Source: an uncultured Parabacteroides sp.
GTDB lineage: Bacteria > Bacteroidota > Bacteroidia > Bacteroidales > Tannerellaceae
Assembly (NCBI RefSeq): GCF_902493135.1
Contig: NZ_CABUOD010000031.1
Location: 1-53,570, forward strand
Reading direction: 5' to 3'
Length of the DNA: 53,570 bases
The notes below the pieces were generated by a model that saw only the letters and a program-made list of their open reading frames with translations, was not told where the DNA came from and made no database searches. The position numbers and the translations under genes are program-made. This document shows positions 33,698-42,965 of the stretch, piece after piece; positions within the stretch are counted from its first letter, which is position 1; each line of letters starts with the position of its first letter.

Positions 33698-34687
33698 TTA
33701 TCGTTCGAAACAAGCATCGAAAGCATGTGCCGACGGCTGGAAATCTACCTGCTTCACAAAAGTGCAGGATTCGCGTGCCCCGTGTTCACGATCCATGCCG
33801 CTATCTTCCCATTCGACAGAAAGAGGGCCTCGATAGCCGGCATCGTTCAAGGCACGGATGATTTCTTCAAATTGGATTTTACCGCGTCCGAGACTACGGA
33901 AATTCCAGAAACGACGGGCATCGCCAAAAGTCGAATGACCGCCAAACACGCCGATCTGTTTCGGGGTATCGCTCCAATACACATCTTTCATGTGGACATG
34001 GAAAATGCGGTCCGGGAACTGGTTGATAAAGTCCACATAATCCACTCCCTGATACCCCAAATGGCTCGGATCGTAGTTAAAACCGAAAGCCGGATGATAA
34101 TCGATCGCTTCAAGAGCCTTACGAGCAGAATAGGTATCGAATGCGATCTCGGTCGGATGCACTTCGAGGGCAAAGCGAATGCCTAATTTCTGGTATTCGT
34201 CCAAAATCGGGATAAAACGCCGGGCAAAATCAGCATAGCCTTCATTCACCATCTCATCGGTAACGGGAGGAAAAGAATAGAGCCATTGCCAGATCGAACT
34301 TCCCGTAAAACCGACTACGGTATCGATCCCCAACATCTTAGCGGCATGGGCGGCCTGGATCATATTTTCGATCGCCCGCAGGTGTACTCCTTCGGGATCG
34401 CCATCCCCCCAGATATAATCGGGCAACACGGATTTATGCCGTTGATCGATACGGTCACATATGGCTTGTCCGACCAGATGGTTCGAAATGCAAAACAGTT
34501 GCAAACCGTACTTGTCGAGCGTTGCCTTGATATTCCGATAATATTCCGGATCTGTCTGCCGAACATCCAAATGAGAAGGTAATCCCAATTCAACACCGTC
34601 AAAACCAAATGATTTTGCTTTTTCACAAATAACTTCCAGCGGTAAATCTCCCCACTGCAATGTACATAATGTTACAGGACGTGCCAT
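33698..34687 (-). CDS. Sugar phosphate isomerase/epimerase (xylose-isomerase-like TIM barrel)
   Basis: A 329-residue protein of the AP-endonuclease-2/xylose-isomerase-like TIM-barrel family. Metal-ligand motifs: RFALEVHPTEIAFD near residue 170, FGFNYDPSHLGYQG near 200, FHVHMKDVYWS near 230 and PLSVEWEDSGMDREHG near 298. No signal peptide, so cytoplasmic. Members isomerise or epimerise sugars, inositols or keto sugars; the substrate cannot be read from sequence. It is a single gene with its own terminator, divergent from the FimB-like gene, and near but not within the polysaccharide locus. Confidence 0.82.
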   Translation of the reverse strand: MARPVTLCTLQWGDLPLEVICEKAKSFGFDGVELGLPSHLDVRQTDPEYYRNIKATLDKYGLQLFCISNHLVGQAICDRIDQRHKSVLPDYIWGDGDPEGVHLRAIENMIQAAHAAKMLGIDTVVGFTGSSIWQWLYSFPPVTDEMVNEGYADFARRFIPILDEYQKLGIRFALEVHPTEIAFDTYSARKALEAIDYHPAFGFNYDPSHLGYQGVDYVDFINQFPDRIFHVHMKDVYWSDTPKQIGVFGGHSTFGDARRFWNFRSLGRGKIQFEEIIRALNDAGYRGPLSVEWEDSGMDREHGARESCTFVKQVDFQPSAHAFDACFER

Positions 34688-34826
34688 AATTTCATTCTTT
34701 TAAGGTGAATACATTGTGCCTATTCGGCAAATATAAAATTTCTTTTTAAATTTATCTATAAATATTTTTTATTTCTGGATATTTATCTTTCCTTTGCGAC
34801 ATTATAAACAACTAAAAAAATTAGCT

Positions 34827-35780
34827 ATGAGAAAGAAAGTGTTTTTTGCACTCGCCTTTGTGCTCTACCTGACAGGTTGCAACAGTTCTTCGCTTGAAGA
34901 GGTTATTCCGCAAACAGAGTTTTTCCCCGTCCAATTCAGCATTCAGATGGAAAAAGAAATCATGTCTTTTCCCACCACCCGCAGCATGCCTGATAACGTG
35001 ATTCCGGAACCATCGGTTTCTAAAGCCGGAGAGAATGACGTCGAGTTGAACGAATTATGTTCCACTCTCGAATATGTGGTATTCAAAAACGAAGAGGTTC
35101 CCGCTTTCATCAAACACAAGCAGTTCACTTACAGTCCTACCGATCTGGATGCGGATTTCAGTTGCATATACGACAGTCTGCCACAAGGCGACTACAAATT
35201 CTACTTTTTGGCCCACAATTCAAAAACTGTAGTATTGTCCGGTTCGACTTTCTCTTTCGATAGCATCTCGGATACATTCTATGAAATGCTATCCCTGAAC
35301 ATCGGGGTTGCAGAAGTCATCAATAAGGATATCTCCCTTCAGCGTATCGTCAGCCGTATCGAGTTCATGGCGACCGATTCGGTTTCCGACATACTGAACC
35401 AGTTCGATATGGAGATCGACGGAATATCCAATCAGCTGGACATCACCACCGGCCAGGGGATAAAAACCCCGGACAAGCAAATCTTCTCCTATACATTCAA
35501 TAATGATGAGATCGGAGAAGTAAACAAAATACATTCTTTCTATACTTTCATCCCTGCCACCGACAATAAAATGGCCGTCCATCTCACAGCCATCGCCCAC
35601 AGCGGCGAACCGATCCGTGAACGGCAAATCGACAATATCATCCCGGAAAAGAACAAAATCATCCGTTACAAAGGCCGTATCTACAGCCGTTCCGAATCCG
35701 ACGACACATTTCAAATCAGCATCTACAACAACGGGAAATGGGAAGTGACATCCGATGTTGAATTGCCTGATTATGAGTAA
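34827..35780 (+). CDS. FimB/Mfa2-family fimbrial-type lipoprotein
   Basis: The 317-residue protein starts with a lipoprotein signal (MRKKVFFALAFVLYLTGC, lipobox Cys at residue 18). The rest resembles the two-domain beta-sandwich of Bacteroidales FimB/Mfa2 anchoring subunits: LPQGDYKFYFLAHN, then SLQRIVSRIEFMATD mid-protein. These are exported as lipoproteins and anchor or cap fimbriae. No major fimbrial subunit or other fim gene is nearby, so it is an orphan. ATG 34827 is chosen because it begins the signal peptide. A near -7 box TTCCTTTG lies at 34789-34796. Confidence 0.65.
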   Translation: MRKKVFFALAFVLYLTGCNSSSLEEVIPQTEFFPVQFSIQMEKEIMSFPTTRSMPDNVIPEPSVSKAGENDVELNELCSTLEYVVFKNEEVPAFIKHKQFTYSPTDLDADFSCIYDSLPQGDYKFYFLAHNSKTVVLSGSTFSFDSISDTFYEMLSLNIGVAEVINKDISLQRIVSRIEFMATDSVSDILNQFDMEIDGISNQLDITTGQGIKTPDKQIFSYTFNNDEIGEVNKIHSFYTFIPATDNKMAVHLTAIAHSGEPIRERQIDNIIPEKNKIIRYKGRIYSRSESDDTFQISIYNNGKWEVTSDVELPDYE

Positions 35781-35869
35781 AATATTTATCTTGTTATAGT
35801 TGACAGTTTGTTTAAAAATCAAGTTTGGATTTATAAATAATAGTTTTAGTTTAATGGTTATTTTTTTAA

Positions 35870-35902
35870 GAAAGCCCGTACTTGTGAAAGCATGGGCTTT
35901 CC
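35870..35902. terminator. Hairpin between convergent FimB-like and GH2 genes
   Basis: GAAAGCCC (35870-35877) and GGGCTTTC (35894-35901) form the stem. On the plus strand it is followed by a T-rich stretch; on the minus strand by TTAAAAAAATAA, which is weaker. It could serve both convergent transcripts. Confidence 0.7.
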
Positions 35903-35914
35903 ATTTTCCCAAAA

Positions 35915-38728
35915 TTAATCGATCAGTTTCACTGTCCGATTCTGTATTTTAGCATTCCAAGACTTAAGAACCAGCTTCATCGAACTTGCCACTTGTCTTC
36001 CTCTCAGTTCAAAATCGATCTCGATACTTTTCGTTTCACCAGGATCCAACCAGAAGAAATTATCATTCGCATAAAAAGAACGAGGACTTCCTTCTATATC
36101 CAAATTAGTCATAAAAGAGGGCAACTTTCCTGTGTTCGTCACAACTACATGCAGCAGTCCTTTGTTTCCATTTATTTTCATTAACTTTACTTCTTTCAAC
36201 TCAACAGAAGTTTTATGTTTAGCCACGGCTGGCTTTAACCAGGGGCCATTGACCAAAGTAGGCCAATCGACAGGCTCAGAAACAAACTTCAGATAATAAG
36301 CCTCATCTTCCATTAATTTGATGGTGCGAGGCCAATATTCAGCATGAGAAATCACTTTCCCATACTCATCAGTCAAAGAAACAATAGCAAAAAAGTACTT
36401 TTCTTTATATACCTGTGGGATAGCATATACCCCTATCTCTTCTTTTAAAACCGATGTGCCTTCCGGAACATTAACATTTTTCGAAATCTGCCAAACTTTT
36501 CTAAAAGAGTCATCCAATATTTTCACCTGTACCATTCCTTTAAAACCAGGTCGACCCACTCCATTTAAAATATTTACGGAAATCGGAAAAGCTTCTCCAG
36601 GTGCCCACAGCAAACGCTTAATGTCCAACAAAACATGAGTTGGTTCGTATGTCCTTTTTAAAAAATAATAAGTTGCCGAAGGCTGTCCCATACCATCGAC
36701 CAAATTAATTGCAGCAACTACTGGCCAAGGACGCTTATAGACCCAAGGCATCAGTCCGGTTGTTACCGGATAATTACTTTGAAGACCTTCCGACATAACC
36801 TGATAGAATTCACCAGCACCAATTTGAGTTGCCTCAGCAATTGTTTCCAACGCCGGTTTAGCCATATTGTCAATATGGGAAGCACGACTCAGCATACGGG
36901 GTACACGGGAAGGATTATATTCAGCAAAATGTTCTACAAATTCAGGATGCTCCAATACGAAATCCTTATCATACATTCCTCCCAAATCTACCAACTCACC
37001 CGGAGAAACCACTTGTTTTATATTTGCAGGGTCTGTTATACAATGTACGCCAGTCTCAGCCACATAGGGTATCAACTCAAAACCTTTATACCATGCGGGA
37101 TCAAAATCCGGATAAGAATGCATGGAACCGGCATCCGGAGAAGTACGCAGAAAACACCTTGTCGGATCAAAAATAGCCAAGTTACGCTCCAAAATACCCA
37201 TAGAAGCTGCATTTCCATAAGAATACGGATTAAATTCATTTCCTCCGCACCAAACAGCCAAAGAGGGTTGATTTCTCAACCGGAAAATATTTTGGCAAAC
37301 CTGCGCTTCCCAAACATCTTGCGGCCATTCGGGCGTGTCAAAATTGGCAATATTAAAATCCTGCCAAACCATTATACCATATTTATTACATGCATCATAA
37401 AAAGCATCACTCTCCAACAGTCCGCTTCCCCAAATCCGAAACATCTGAATTCCCATATTCCGTGCCATTTTCACAGCCCAATCATACTTATCTGCCGTCA
37501 AATCGTAGAGGGCATCAACAGGCATCCAGTTGACACCTTTCACAAAAAACTTTTTCCCGTTTACGACAAACTGCCAGTCTTGCCACCTGTCACTTGTCCG
37601 AATGCCGGCACTCCGAACCTGTTCTATTGTCCGGATTCCAAAATCAAACTGAATGCAGTCGGTCAACCGATCATTTACTTTTAATGTCATTTTTGCCTGA
37701 TAGTAATCCGGGCTACCCAAACCATTCGGATACCACAATTTAGGATTATCGATAACAAAACGTTCTTCCATCCAGCATCTTCCTTCTATCACCTCAGGTG
37801 AAAATTCTTTTGAGAATACGACCTGCCCCTTATCTATCAAGTCGAACACCACTGTCAACTTATCTTTTACCCGTTTATTCTGTGGGGCACTTGAGGGCTT
37901 TCCATAATTCGATATCTGACAATTATTCCAGGGATGCAACTGATAGTCCAATGTGTTTTTCCCGGCAAACAGTTCAACACTAAAACCTATTGTAGCCTGA
38001 TTATTTTCTATCTTTTCAGTAAAAAGGAAAGGACGCTCCATATGATATTCGGGGATAAATTCCATACGGACATTTCGCCATAAGCCCAAATTGAAAAAAG
38101 GTTCCATCGCACTTCCCCCCATCAGAAACCACCCCTTAACAATGTTTCCAGGTCGATTCGGGTTAAAAGACGTTTTCCCATAATTGGCGGACATAACTTC
38201 TACGATCAGTTCATTATCCCCTCCATAATTTAAGTTTTCACTTACATCAATGACCGGACCGCCGAATATACCCCGATGCTTGCCTAATTCCATGCCATTT
38301 AACCAGACTTTTGCAAAATAGTCAATACCATCAAAATTCAGTAAACAAGAGTAACCATTCCGTTTTTGAGGAATTGCAAAATGTTTTTTATAATACCAAA
38401 CTTTCTGTTCCAACTTCTCATGTTCCCTGGCATTCAAATGTTTATAGGGATCACCCAATATGCCCGCTCTGTAATTAGCCATTTGGACAGAAGTCGGATA
38501 TGCCACCGTAAACCAGGCATTCTCCCTAAGTTTTGCCAAGTTTTCAACAGGAGATTCTTCCGAACTCAATTCCCAATCCTGGGATAAATCGATATGCTGC
38601 TCTGCCAGCCTCGGATAAATATAATATGGAGACTCCAAATCTCTTACCTGCGCTTTCACAATCGAAACGCAACACAAACAGCACCATATTAAAAGACATC
38701 TATACTTAAAAACGCTCTTTCTTACCAT
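35915..38728 (-). CDS. Glycoside hydrolase family 2, beta-mannosidase-like
   Basis: The 937-residue enzyme has a signal peptide ending at about VKAQ, an N-terminal jelly-roll sugar-binding domain (W...Y..YKKHF, AKVWLNGMELGKHRG), immunoglobulin-like domains, a TIM barrel and C-terminal beta domains. The barrel shows MFRIWGSGLLESDAFYDACN, acid/base Glu498 in WCGGNEFNP and nucleophile Glu558 in YVAETGVH. This matches the beta-mannosidase/exo-glucosaminidase side of GH2 more than beta-galactosidases. It probably removes single sugars from non-reducing ends in the periplasm. It is the last gene of the locus; actual sugar specificity is open. Confidence 0.82.
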   Translation of the reverse strand: MVRKSVFKYRCLLIWCCLCCVSIVKAQVRDLESPYYIYPRLAEQHIDLSQDWELSSEESPVENLAKLRENAWFTVAYPTSVQMANYRAGILGDPYKHLNAREHEKLEQKVWYYKKHFAIPQKRNGYSCLLNFDGIDYFAKVWLNGMELGKHRGIFGGPVIDVSENLNYGGDNELIVEVMSANYGKTSFNPNRPGNIVKGWFLMGGSAMEPFFNLGLWRNVRMEFIPEYHMERPFLFTEKIENNQATIGFSVELFAGKNTLDYQLHPWNNCQISNYGKPSSAPQNKRVKDKLTVVFDLIDKGQVVFSKEFSPEVIEGRCWMEERFVIDNPKLWYPNGLGSPDYYQAKMTLKVNDRLTDCIQFDFGIRTIEQVRSAGIRTSDRWQDWQFVVNGKKFFVKGVNWMPVDALYDLTADKYDWAVKMARNMGIQMFRIWGSGLLESDAFYDACNKYGIMVWQDFNIANFDTPEWPQDVWEAQVCQNIFRLRNQPSLAVWCGGNEFNPYSYGNAASMGILERNLAIFDPTRCFLRTSPDAGSMHSYPDFDPAWYKGFELIPYVAETGVHCITDPANIKQVVSPGELVDLGGMYDKDFVLEHPEFVEHFAEYNPSRVPRMLSRASHIDNMAKPALETIAEATQIGAGEFYQVMSEGLQSNYPVTTGLMPWVYKRPWPVVAAINLVDGMGQPSATYYFLKRTYEPTHVLLDIKRLLWAPGEAFPISVNILNGVGRPGFKGMVQVKILDDSFRKVWQISKNVNVPEGTSVLKEEIGVYAIPQVYKEKYFFAIVSLTDEYGKVISHAEYWPRTIKLMEDEAYYLKFVSEPVDWPTLVNGPWLKPAVAKHKTSVELKEVKLMKINGNKGLLHVVVTNTGKLPSFMTNLDIEGSPRSFYANDNFFWLDPGETKSIEIDFELRGRQVASSMKLVLKSWNAKIQNRTVKLID

Positions 38729-38769
38729 ACTTTTTTCATTTAGTTATTAGACATAGATTCCATATAAAA

Positions 38770-40203
38770 TCAATGATTTTCATTATTAAAACGCAATACT
38801 ACCGAACGTTTGAAAGTGATCTCCAGAGTATCGTCCACCACATGGGTAACTTTTCTCACATCACTCCAAGGATCATATTGTTCTACATCCGAGACTTTAT
38901 TACTTAAAAATTGTAGTGGCAGTTTCACCGTCCTGCTATCCGGCAATAGATTTCCGATCAATTCAGTATGCCAATTGCTTAAGGCATCCCGGCACCAAAC
39001 TAAAGTATGCGTATTACCTTTCAAACAATAAAAGCGAACCTGATCATGCATAAAAAACACAGGCTGATACAGCTCTGTTACCGGATTTATATTTTCTGTA
39101 GCATGACTAAAACGTCCGAAATGCCACCATAAATTATTTTTTTCTATATAATACTGCCAGTGCCAACTTTGTCCGGGAGCAGCAGCTCCCGAAAAAAAAG
39201 GGGCAAAAATCAAATCATGTAGCAGAATGCCTAATGTATCCGATTCATATAACTTGGATGGTCCGGAATGATGTGCCTCGACCGCACCCACTTCCGAGAG
39301 TATAACAGGTTTATCAACAACCATACTACGCAATAAAACGACCGCCTGACTTGCCAAAGAATCCATAGGAGCCTGACAAATATCCCAGGCGGCTCCCGGA
39401 TCCAAATAGCGATGAACCTGGGCTATCTCATTATCCGAAAGAGAAGAAAAATCGGTATACCACTCCTGATATTTTTCATTATCAAAACTCCCCAGGCTTT
39501 GCATAACCAAATGATGCGGAAAATAAGATTTAACGACAGGCAGCATCTCTCTTGTCCATTCCAGCTCCCCTGCTATTCCCTCGGAAAAACTTACAGAATT
39601 GATTTCATTCCACAATTCCCAACCCATAATAGCCGGATTGTCCGCATATCTGGTGGCTAAAAAGGCAACCCTGTCTATATATAAATTTTTCCCCTGCTGT
39701 GTTTTGAAAAAATCATCCATATCGCTCAATGGCCCCCGGTTATCACAAGAATAGATTGGTTTATCAAAAGCCACTGACGAAGAAAACGGGGCTGAATATC
39801 CTGTTAGTTTCCTGAAATTTTCCAAACAAAATTTGATCTTGATCCCATATTTCGTCGCCAACTCCAACAGTTTGTCAATTCGCTTTACTCTATTTTCATC
39901 AAACTCTCCGGCTTTCTTATGTTCAACCTCAAAAAATGGCGCACTCAACCAAATACGTGTGTAATTTCCTCCATTTTCCGAAAGATTGCGAAAACGCTGT
40001 TCATAAAGCTGTAAAACTTTTGTTTCATCTGTTTCAAAACGTTCCCAACAAATATTAGGACCTACAGGAATAAAAGGTGTACCGTCCGAATATTCCAAAT
40101 AACGAGGATTCACCTGACTCACCCTTATAAAGTTTTGATCACGCTCTTTTCCACAAGAGAAAAAAGAGCATAGAATCATCATATATAATATATTCCGTAT
40201 CAT
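38770..40203 (-). CDS. GH5/cellulase-like TIM-barrel lipoprotein
   Basis: From ATG 40203 the 477-residue product has a lipoprotein signal (MIRNILYMMILCSFFSC), pointing to the outer membrane. The barrel follows with NPRYLEYSDGTPFIPVGPN near residue 30, acid/base Glu200 in GWELWNEINSVSF and a second Glu304 in VILSEVGAVEAHH. The two glutamates after strands 4 and 7 are the clan GH-A layout, closest to GH5-type cellulase-like enzymes. A C-terminal beta domain starts near 395. The longer frame to 40326 would overlap the RraA gene. Substrate unknown. Confidence 0.75.
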   Translation of the reverse strand: MIRNILYMMILCSFFSCGKERDQNFIRVSQVNPRYLEYSDGTPFIPVGPNICWERFETDETKVLQLYEQRFRNLSENGGNYTRIWLSAPFFEVEHKKAGEFDENRVKRIDKLLELATKYGIKIKFCLENFRKLTGYSAPFSSSVAFDKPIYSCDNRGPLSDMDDFFKTQQGKNLYIDRVAFLATRYADNPAIMGWELWNEINSVSFSEGIAGELEWTREMLPVVKSYFPHHLVMQSLGSFDNEKYQEWYTDFSSLSDNEIAQVHRYLDPGAAWDICQAPMDSLASQAVVLLRSMVVDKPVILSEVGAVEAHHSGPSKLYESDTLGILLHDLIFAPFFSGAAAPGQSWHWQYYIEKNNLWWHFGRFSHATENINPVTELYQPVFFMHDQVRFYCLKGNTHTLVWCRDALSNWHTELIGNLLPDSRTVKLPLQFLSNKVSDVEQYDPWSDVRKVTHVVDDTLEITFKRSVVLRFNNENH

Positions 40204-40213
40204 AGACTGATTC

Positions 40214-40957
40214 TTAAAAGTAACCACCTTTTGCTGTAATTTCCTGGACACTGTCTCCGTTTTGTACCCAAGAGAAAATCTTCTTCTCATTTTCACGTAT
40301 CTCTTCCGAACGTAAAAGCACTTCATAAGCTATTTCTCTTGGTACTACCAAAACTCCGTCAATATCCCCAAGTATTATATCACCCGGCTTAATCGTTACA
40401 TCTCCGATTTTAATCGGAATTTGATAGTGAGTAATCAAACAACGCCCCAAACTGCCATTTGATATCCGGTATTCGTAAAACACAGGAAAATCAGCACTCA
40501 AAATCTGATGTGTATCCCGTATTCCCCCATCTATACAAGCGGCTTTCAGTTTTTTCCCCTTAGCAGTCGCCGTCATTACACCTCCCCACAAAGTAGCTTT
40601 GTCATCCCGGCTTGTATCCCAGACAACAAAATGATCTTCCTGCATCTCATCCAACATCTGAGTTCGATATTCCATCTCACCCTTTATCTTTACGTTCGGT
40701 GCACTTTTGACAGTAAACGCAAAACCGGCAACAGAATGATATTCGCGTAAAGGTTTAATCCTACCGGGCAAAGCCTGCTCCAAAAGGCAAAATTCACGCA
40801 TTACGTCGTTTACGGCACCTGTATACAACTGCTCATATCTAAATAATAACTCTTTATCCGGTATGGGAAACTTTTTCGAAGATATTCCTTCACGGTCCTG
40901 AATCAATTTTTCCAGATTCATCATCCCGATTTCTTTCTTATACTGATCTACGCTCAT
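40214..40957 (-). CDS. RraA-family protein, probable aldolase/lyase
   Basis: A 247-residue cytoplasmic protein of the RraA/HMG-aldolase family. The diagnostic stretch is WGGVMTATAKGKKLKAACIDGGIRD-like (residues about 125-150), containing the Gly-rich loop and the Asp-Gly-x-x-Arg-Asp that binds metal and pyruvate in family aldolases. GDIILGDIDGVLVVP follows near 190. Some members regulate RNase E, but others cleave 4-hydroxy-2-oxo acids to pyruvate. Its place beside a sugar-acid dehydratase and a dehydrogenase argues for the aldolase role: splitting a 2-keto-3-deoxy sugar acid. That role is inferred. Confidence 0.8.
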   Translation of the reverse strand: MSVDQYKKEIGMMNLEKLIQDREGISSKKFPIPDKELLFRYEQLYTGAVNDVMREFCLLEQALPGRIKPLREYHSVAGFAFTVKSAPNVKIKGEMEYRTQMLDEMQEDHFVVWDTSRDDKATLWGGVMTATAKGKKLKAACIDGGIRDTHQILSADFPVFYEYRISNGSLGRCLITHYQIPIKIGDVTIKPGDIILGDIDGVLVVPREIAYEVLLRSEEIRENEKKIFSWVQNGDSVQEITAKGGYF

Positions 40958-40978
40958 AACTCTTTTATTTTTAATTAA

Positions 40979-41752
40979 TCACTCCGGTAAACTCATTCCA
41001 CCATCTACCCATATATCCGCACCGGAAATATAGCGTCCGGCATCGCTACACAAAAGCAACGCCATAGAGGCCAAATCATTCGGTTCTCCGATATACCCCA
41101 ATGGAATATTTTTCTCTATTTTTGTTTTGAAAACTTCATTCGACAAAACTTCCTCATTGCGAACCGTTCCGATCACTCCGGGAGCCAGATTGTTAATCGT
41201 TATTCCTTTATTACCCAATTGCCAGGCGAGATTTTTCACCATATTCAATTGAGCAGCTTTTGAAGCGGCATAAACAATCATTTGCTTACTCGGCCTGTTC
41301 TGCTGGACGGAACCTAACGTGACAATTCTTCCCCAACCTTTAGATTCCATATGAGGCACACAACATTGCATCAACTCCAGCGAAGCCCTTACATTCACAT
41401 TCATCTGAGCATTAAACTCAGATAGAGTCACTTCTTCCCATTTTCTACGAATCTGAATAGAAGCATTCAAAACTAAAATATCGACTCCAATTCCCAGTTT
41501 TTGCTGCAACTGTTGAAAGTCAGAAGTCAGCGTGTCTGATAATAAGTCGTATTCCCATAGCCACGCTTTTCCTCCCATCTTCAGCACATCCTGTAAAGTT
41601 GCTTCCGCCAACTGGCGATTACTCCGGTAATTGATCACAACATTCGCCCCATGTTCAGCCAAAGCTAAAGCGATGGAGCGGCCAATTCCTTGGCCGGCTC
41701 CTGTAATCAATGCGGTTTTTCCTGTTATATCAAACAAATGCTTCACTCCCAT
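40979..41752 (-). CDS. Short-chain dehydrogenase/reductase (sugar-acid type)
   Basis: A 257-residue classical SDR. The cofactor loop TGAGQGIGRSIA is at about 15-26, the NAS segment (LVLNASIQI) near 92, catalytic Ser in LGSVQQNRP and the Tyr/Lys pair in VYAASKAAQ near 160. The C-terminal ISGADIWVDGGMSLPE is standard. It resembles gluconate 5-dehydrogenase and KduD-type enzymes that oxidise or reduce sugar acids, but specificity cannot be fixed from sequence. Twelve bases separate it from the dehydratase gene; the RraA gene follows after 21 bases. Confidence 0.88.
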   Translation of the reverse strand: MGVKHLFDITGKTALITGAGQGIGRSIALALAEHGANVVINYRSNRQLAEATLQDVLKMGGKAWLWEYDLLSDTLTSDFQQLQQKLGIGVDILVLNASIQIRRKWEEVTLSEFNAQMNVNVRASLELMQCCVPHMESKGWGRIVTLGSVQQNRPSKQMIVYAASKAAQLNMVKNLAWQLGNKGITINNLAPGVIGTVRNEEVLSNEVFKTKIEKNIPLGYIGEPNDLASMALLLCSDAGRYISGADIWVDGGMSLPE

Positions 41753-41764
41753 AACGTTTCTTTA

Positions 41765-42955
41765 TTAAATTCCACCTACTATCGGATACCAGTTCGGATT
41801 ATACGGATCTTGATGAAAACGAGCGTAATAATCTCCCATTTTTTCATAATAACGCTCATATTTCTCCATTTTTTCCTCATCCAAAACAACTCCCAATCCC
41901 GGTCCTTCCGGAACTTTTATAGCCCCATTGACATATTGTAGTTTTCCACCCTGGATAATATCATCTTCCAAATAATGATAATGAGCATCTCCCGGCATAG
42001 TCATTTGAGGGATGGTAGATGCAGTATGTAACATAGCCGCCAATTCGATACCGAATTCTGCCCCGGAATGCATAGCTACACCTATATTAAACGTACGACA
42101 AACCGCAGTCAAGTCTTTTACACCACGCGGGCCTTCCCAATAATGTAAATCCGTCAATATGATGTCTATCGATCTCATATGGACAGAAGGGCCCAAATCA
42201 TCAAATTTATTCGGGTACATATTAGTCGCCAAAGGAATACGAACCTGTTCCCGTACAGCCTTCATGCCTTCTATGCCCCAAGAAGGATCTTCAAAATATT
42301 GCAGTTCTAACTCTTCCATCCTATGACCGGCTTTTACGGCTGTCGCAACACTCCATACCCCATTAGGATCAATTCGCAAACCAAAGTCATCTCCTAACTT
42401 TTGCCGGCATAATTGCAGTACTTTCACTTCTTCCATCGGATCCATGACACCGGCTTTCAACTTCATTGCCGTGACACCCAACTCATCGTTCAATTGTACA
42501 CAAAAATCGGCCATATCCTCCGCACAGGTATCATGTCCGCCACCCGGACGGTCATAGCGCCAAAACAAATAAGCGATCATTGGAATCGAATCGCGTAATT
42601 TGCCGCCAAGAAGCTGGTGCATCGGAACATTAAATGCCTTTCCCATAATATCCAAACAGGCAATCTCTATTGCACCATACAAACGGGAATTGGAAATGTA
42701 ATAGATACTTCTCAAAACTTTCATCTTGATAGCCTCCAGATCCATCGGATTCATCCCGATGATACGTGGTTTCAGTTTGAGAAGAGCCGCTCTTGAATCT
42801 CCTCCGCCTACTTCACCTAATCCGACAATCCCTTCGTCCGTAATAAGTTCCAAGATTGTCCTCAATAAATAACCCGGATGTACTCCCGTGTTATGCCGCA
42901 GCATGCAATTCATAGGAATTGCAACGCAACGGACTTTCATGTCTACGATTTTCAT
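41765..42955 (-). CDS. Enolase-superfamily sugar-acid dehydratase
   Basis: A 396-residue mandelate racemase/muconate lactonising-type enzyme. The N-terminal capping domain (1 to about 130) is followed by the barrel with TAMKLKAGVMDP (Lys-x-Lys base, near 165), metal ligands in LRIDPNGVWS (about 197), YFEDPSWG (about 222) and TNMYP (about 247), and a His in VAMHSGAEFGIE (about 295). The Lys-x-Lys plus Asp-x-Asn pattern is that of glucarate dehydratase-like members. It probably dehydrates an aldonate, uronate-derived acid or aldarate to a 2-keto-3-deoxy acid. Confidence 0.85.
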   Translation of the reverse strand: MKIVDMKVRCVAIPMNCMLRHNTGVHPGYLLRTILELITDEGIVGLGEVGGGDSRAALLKLKPRIIGMNPMDLEAIKMKVLRSIYYISNSRLYGAIEIACLDIMGKAFNVPMHQLLGGKLRDSIPMIAYLFWRYDRPGGGHDTCAEDMADFCVQLNDELGVTAMKLKAGVMDPMEEVKVLQLCRQKLGDDFGLRIDPNGVWSVATAVKAGHRMEELELQYFEDPSWGIEGMKAVREQVRIPLATNMYPNKFDDLGPSVHMRSIDIILTDLHYWEGPRGVKDLTAVCRTFNIGVAMHSGAEFGIELAAMLHTASTIPQMTMPGDAHYHYLEDDIIQGGKLQYVNGAIKVPEGPGLGVVLDEEKMEKYERYYEKMGDYYARFHQDPYNPNWYPIVGGI

Positions 42956-42965
42956 TTCTTTATAC

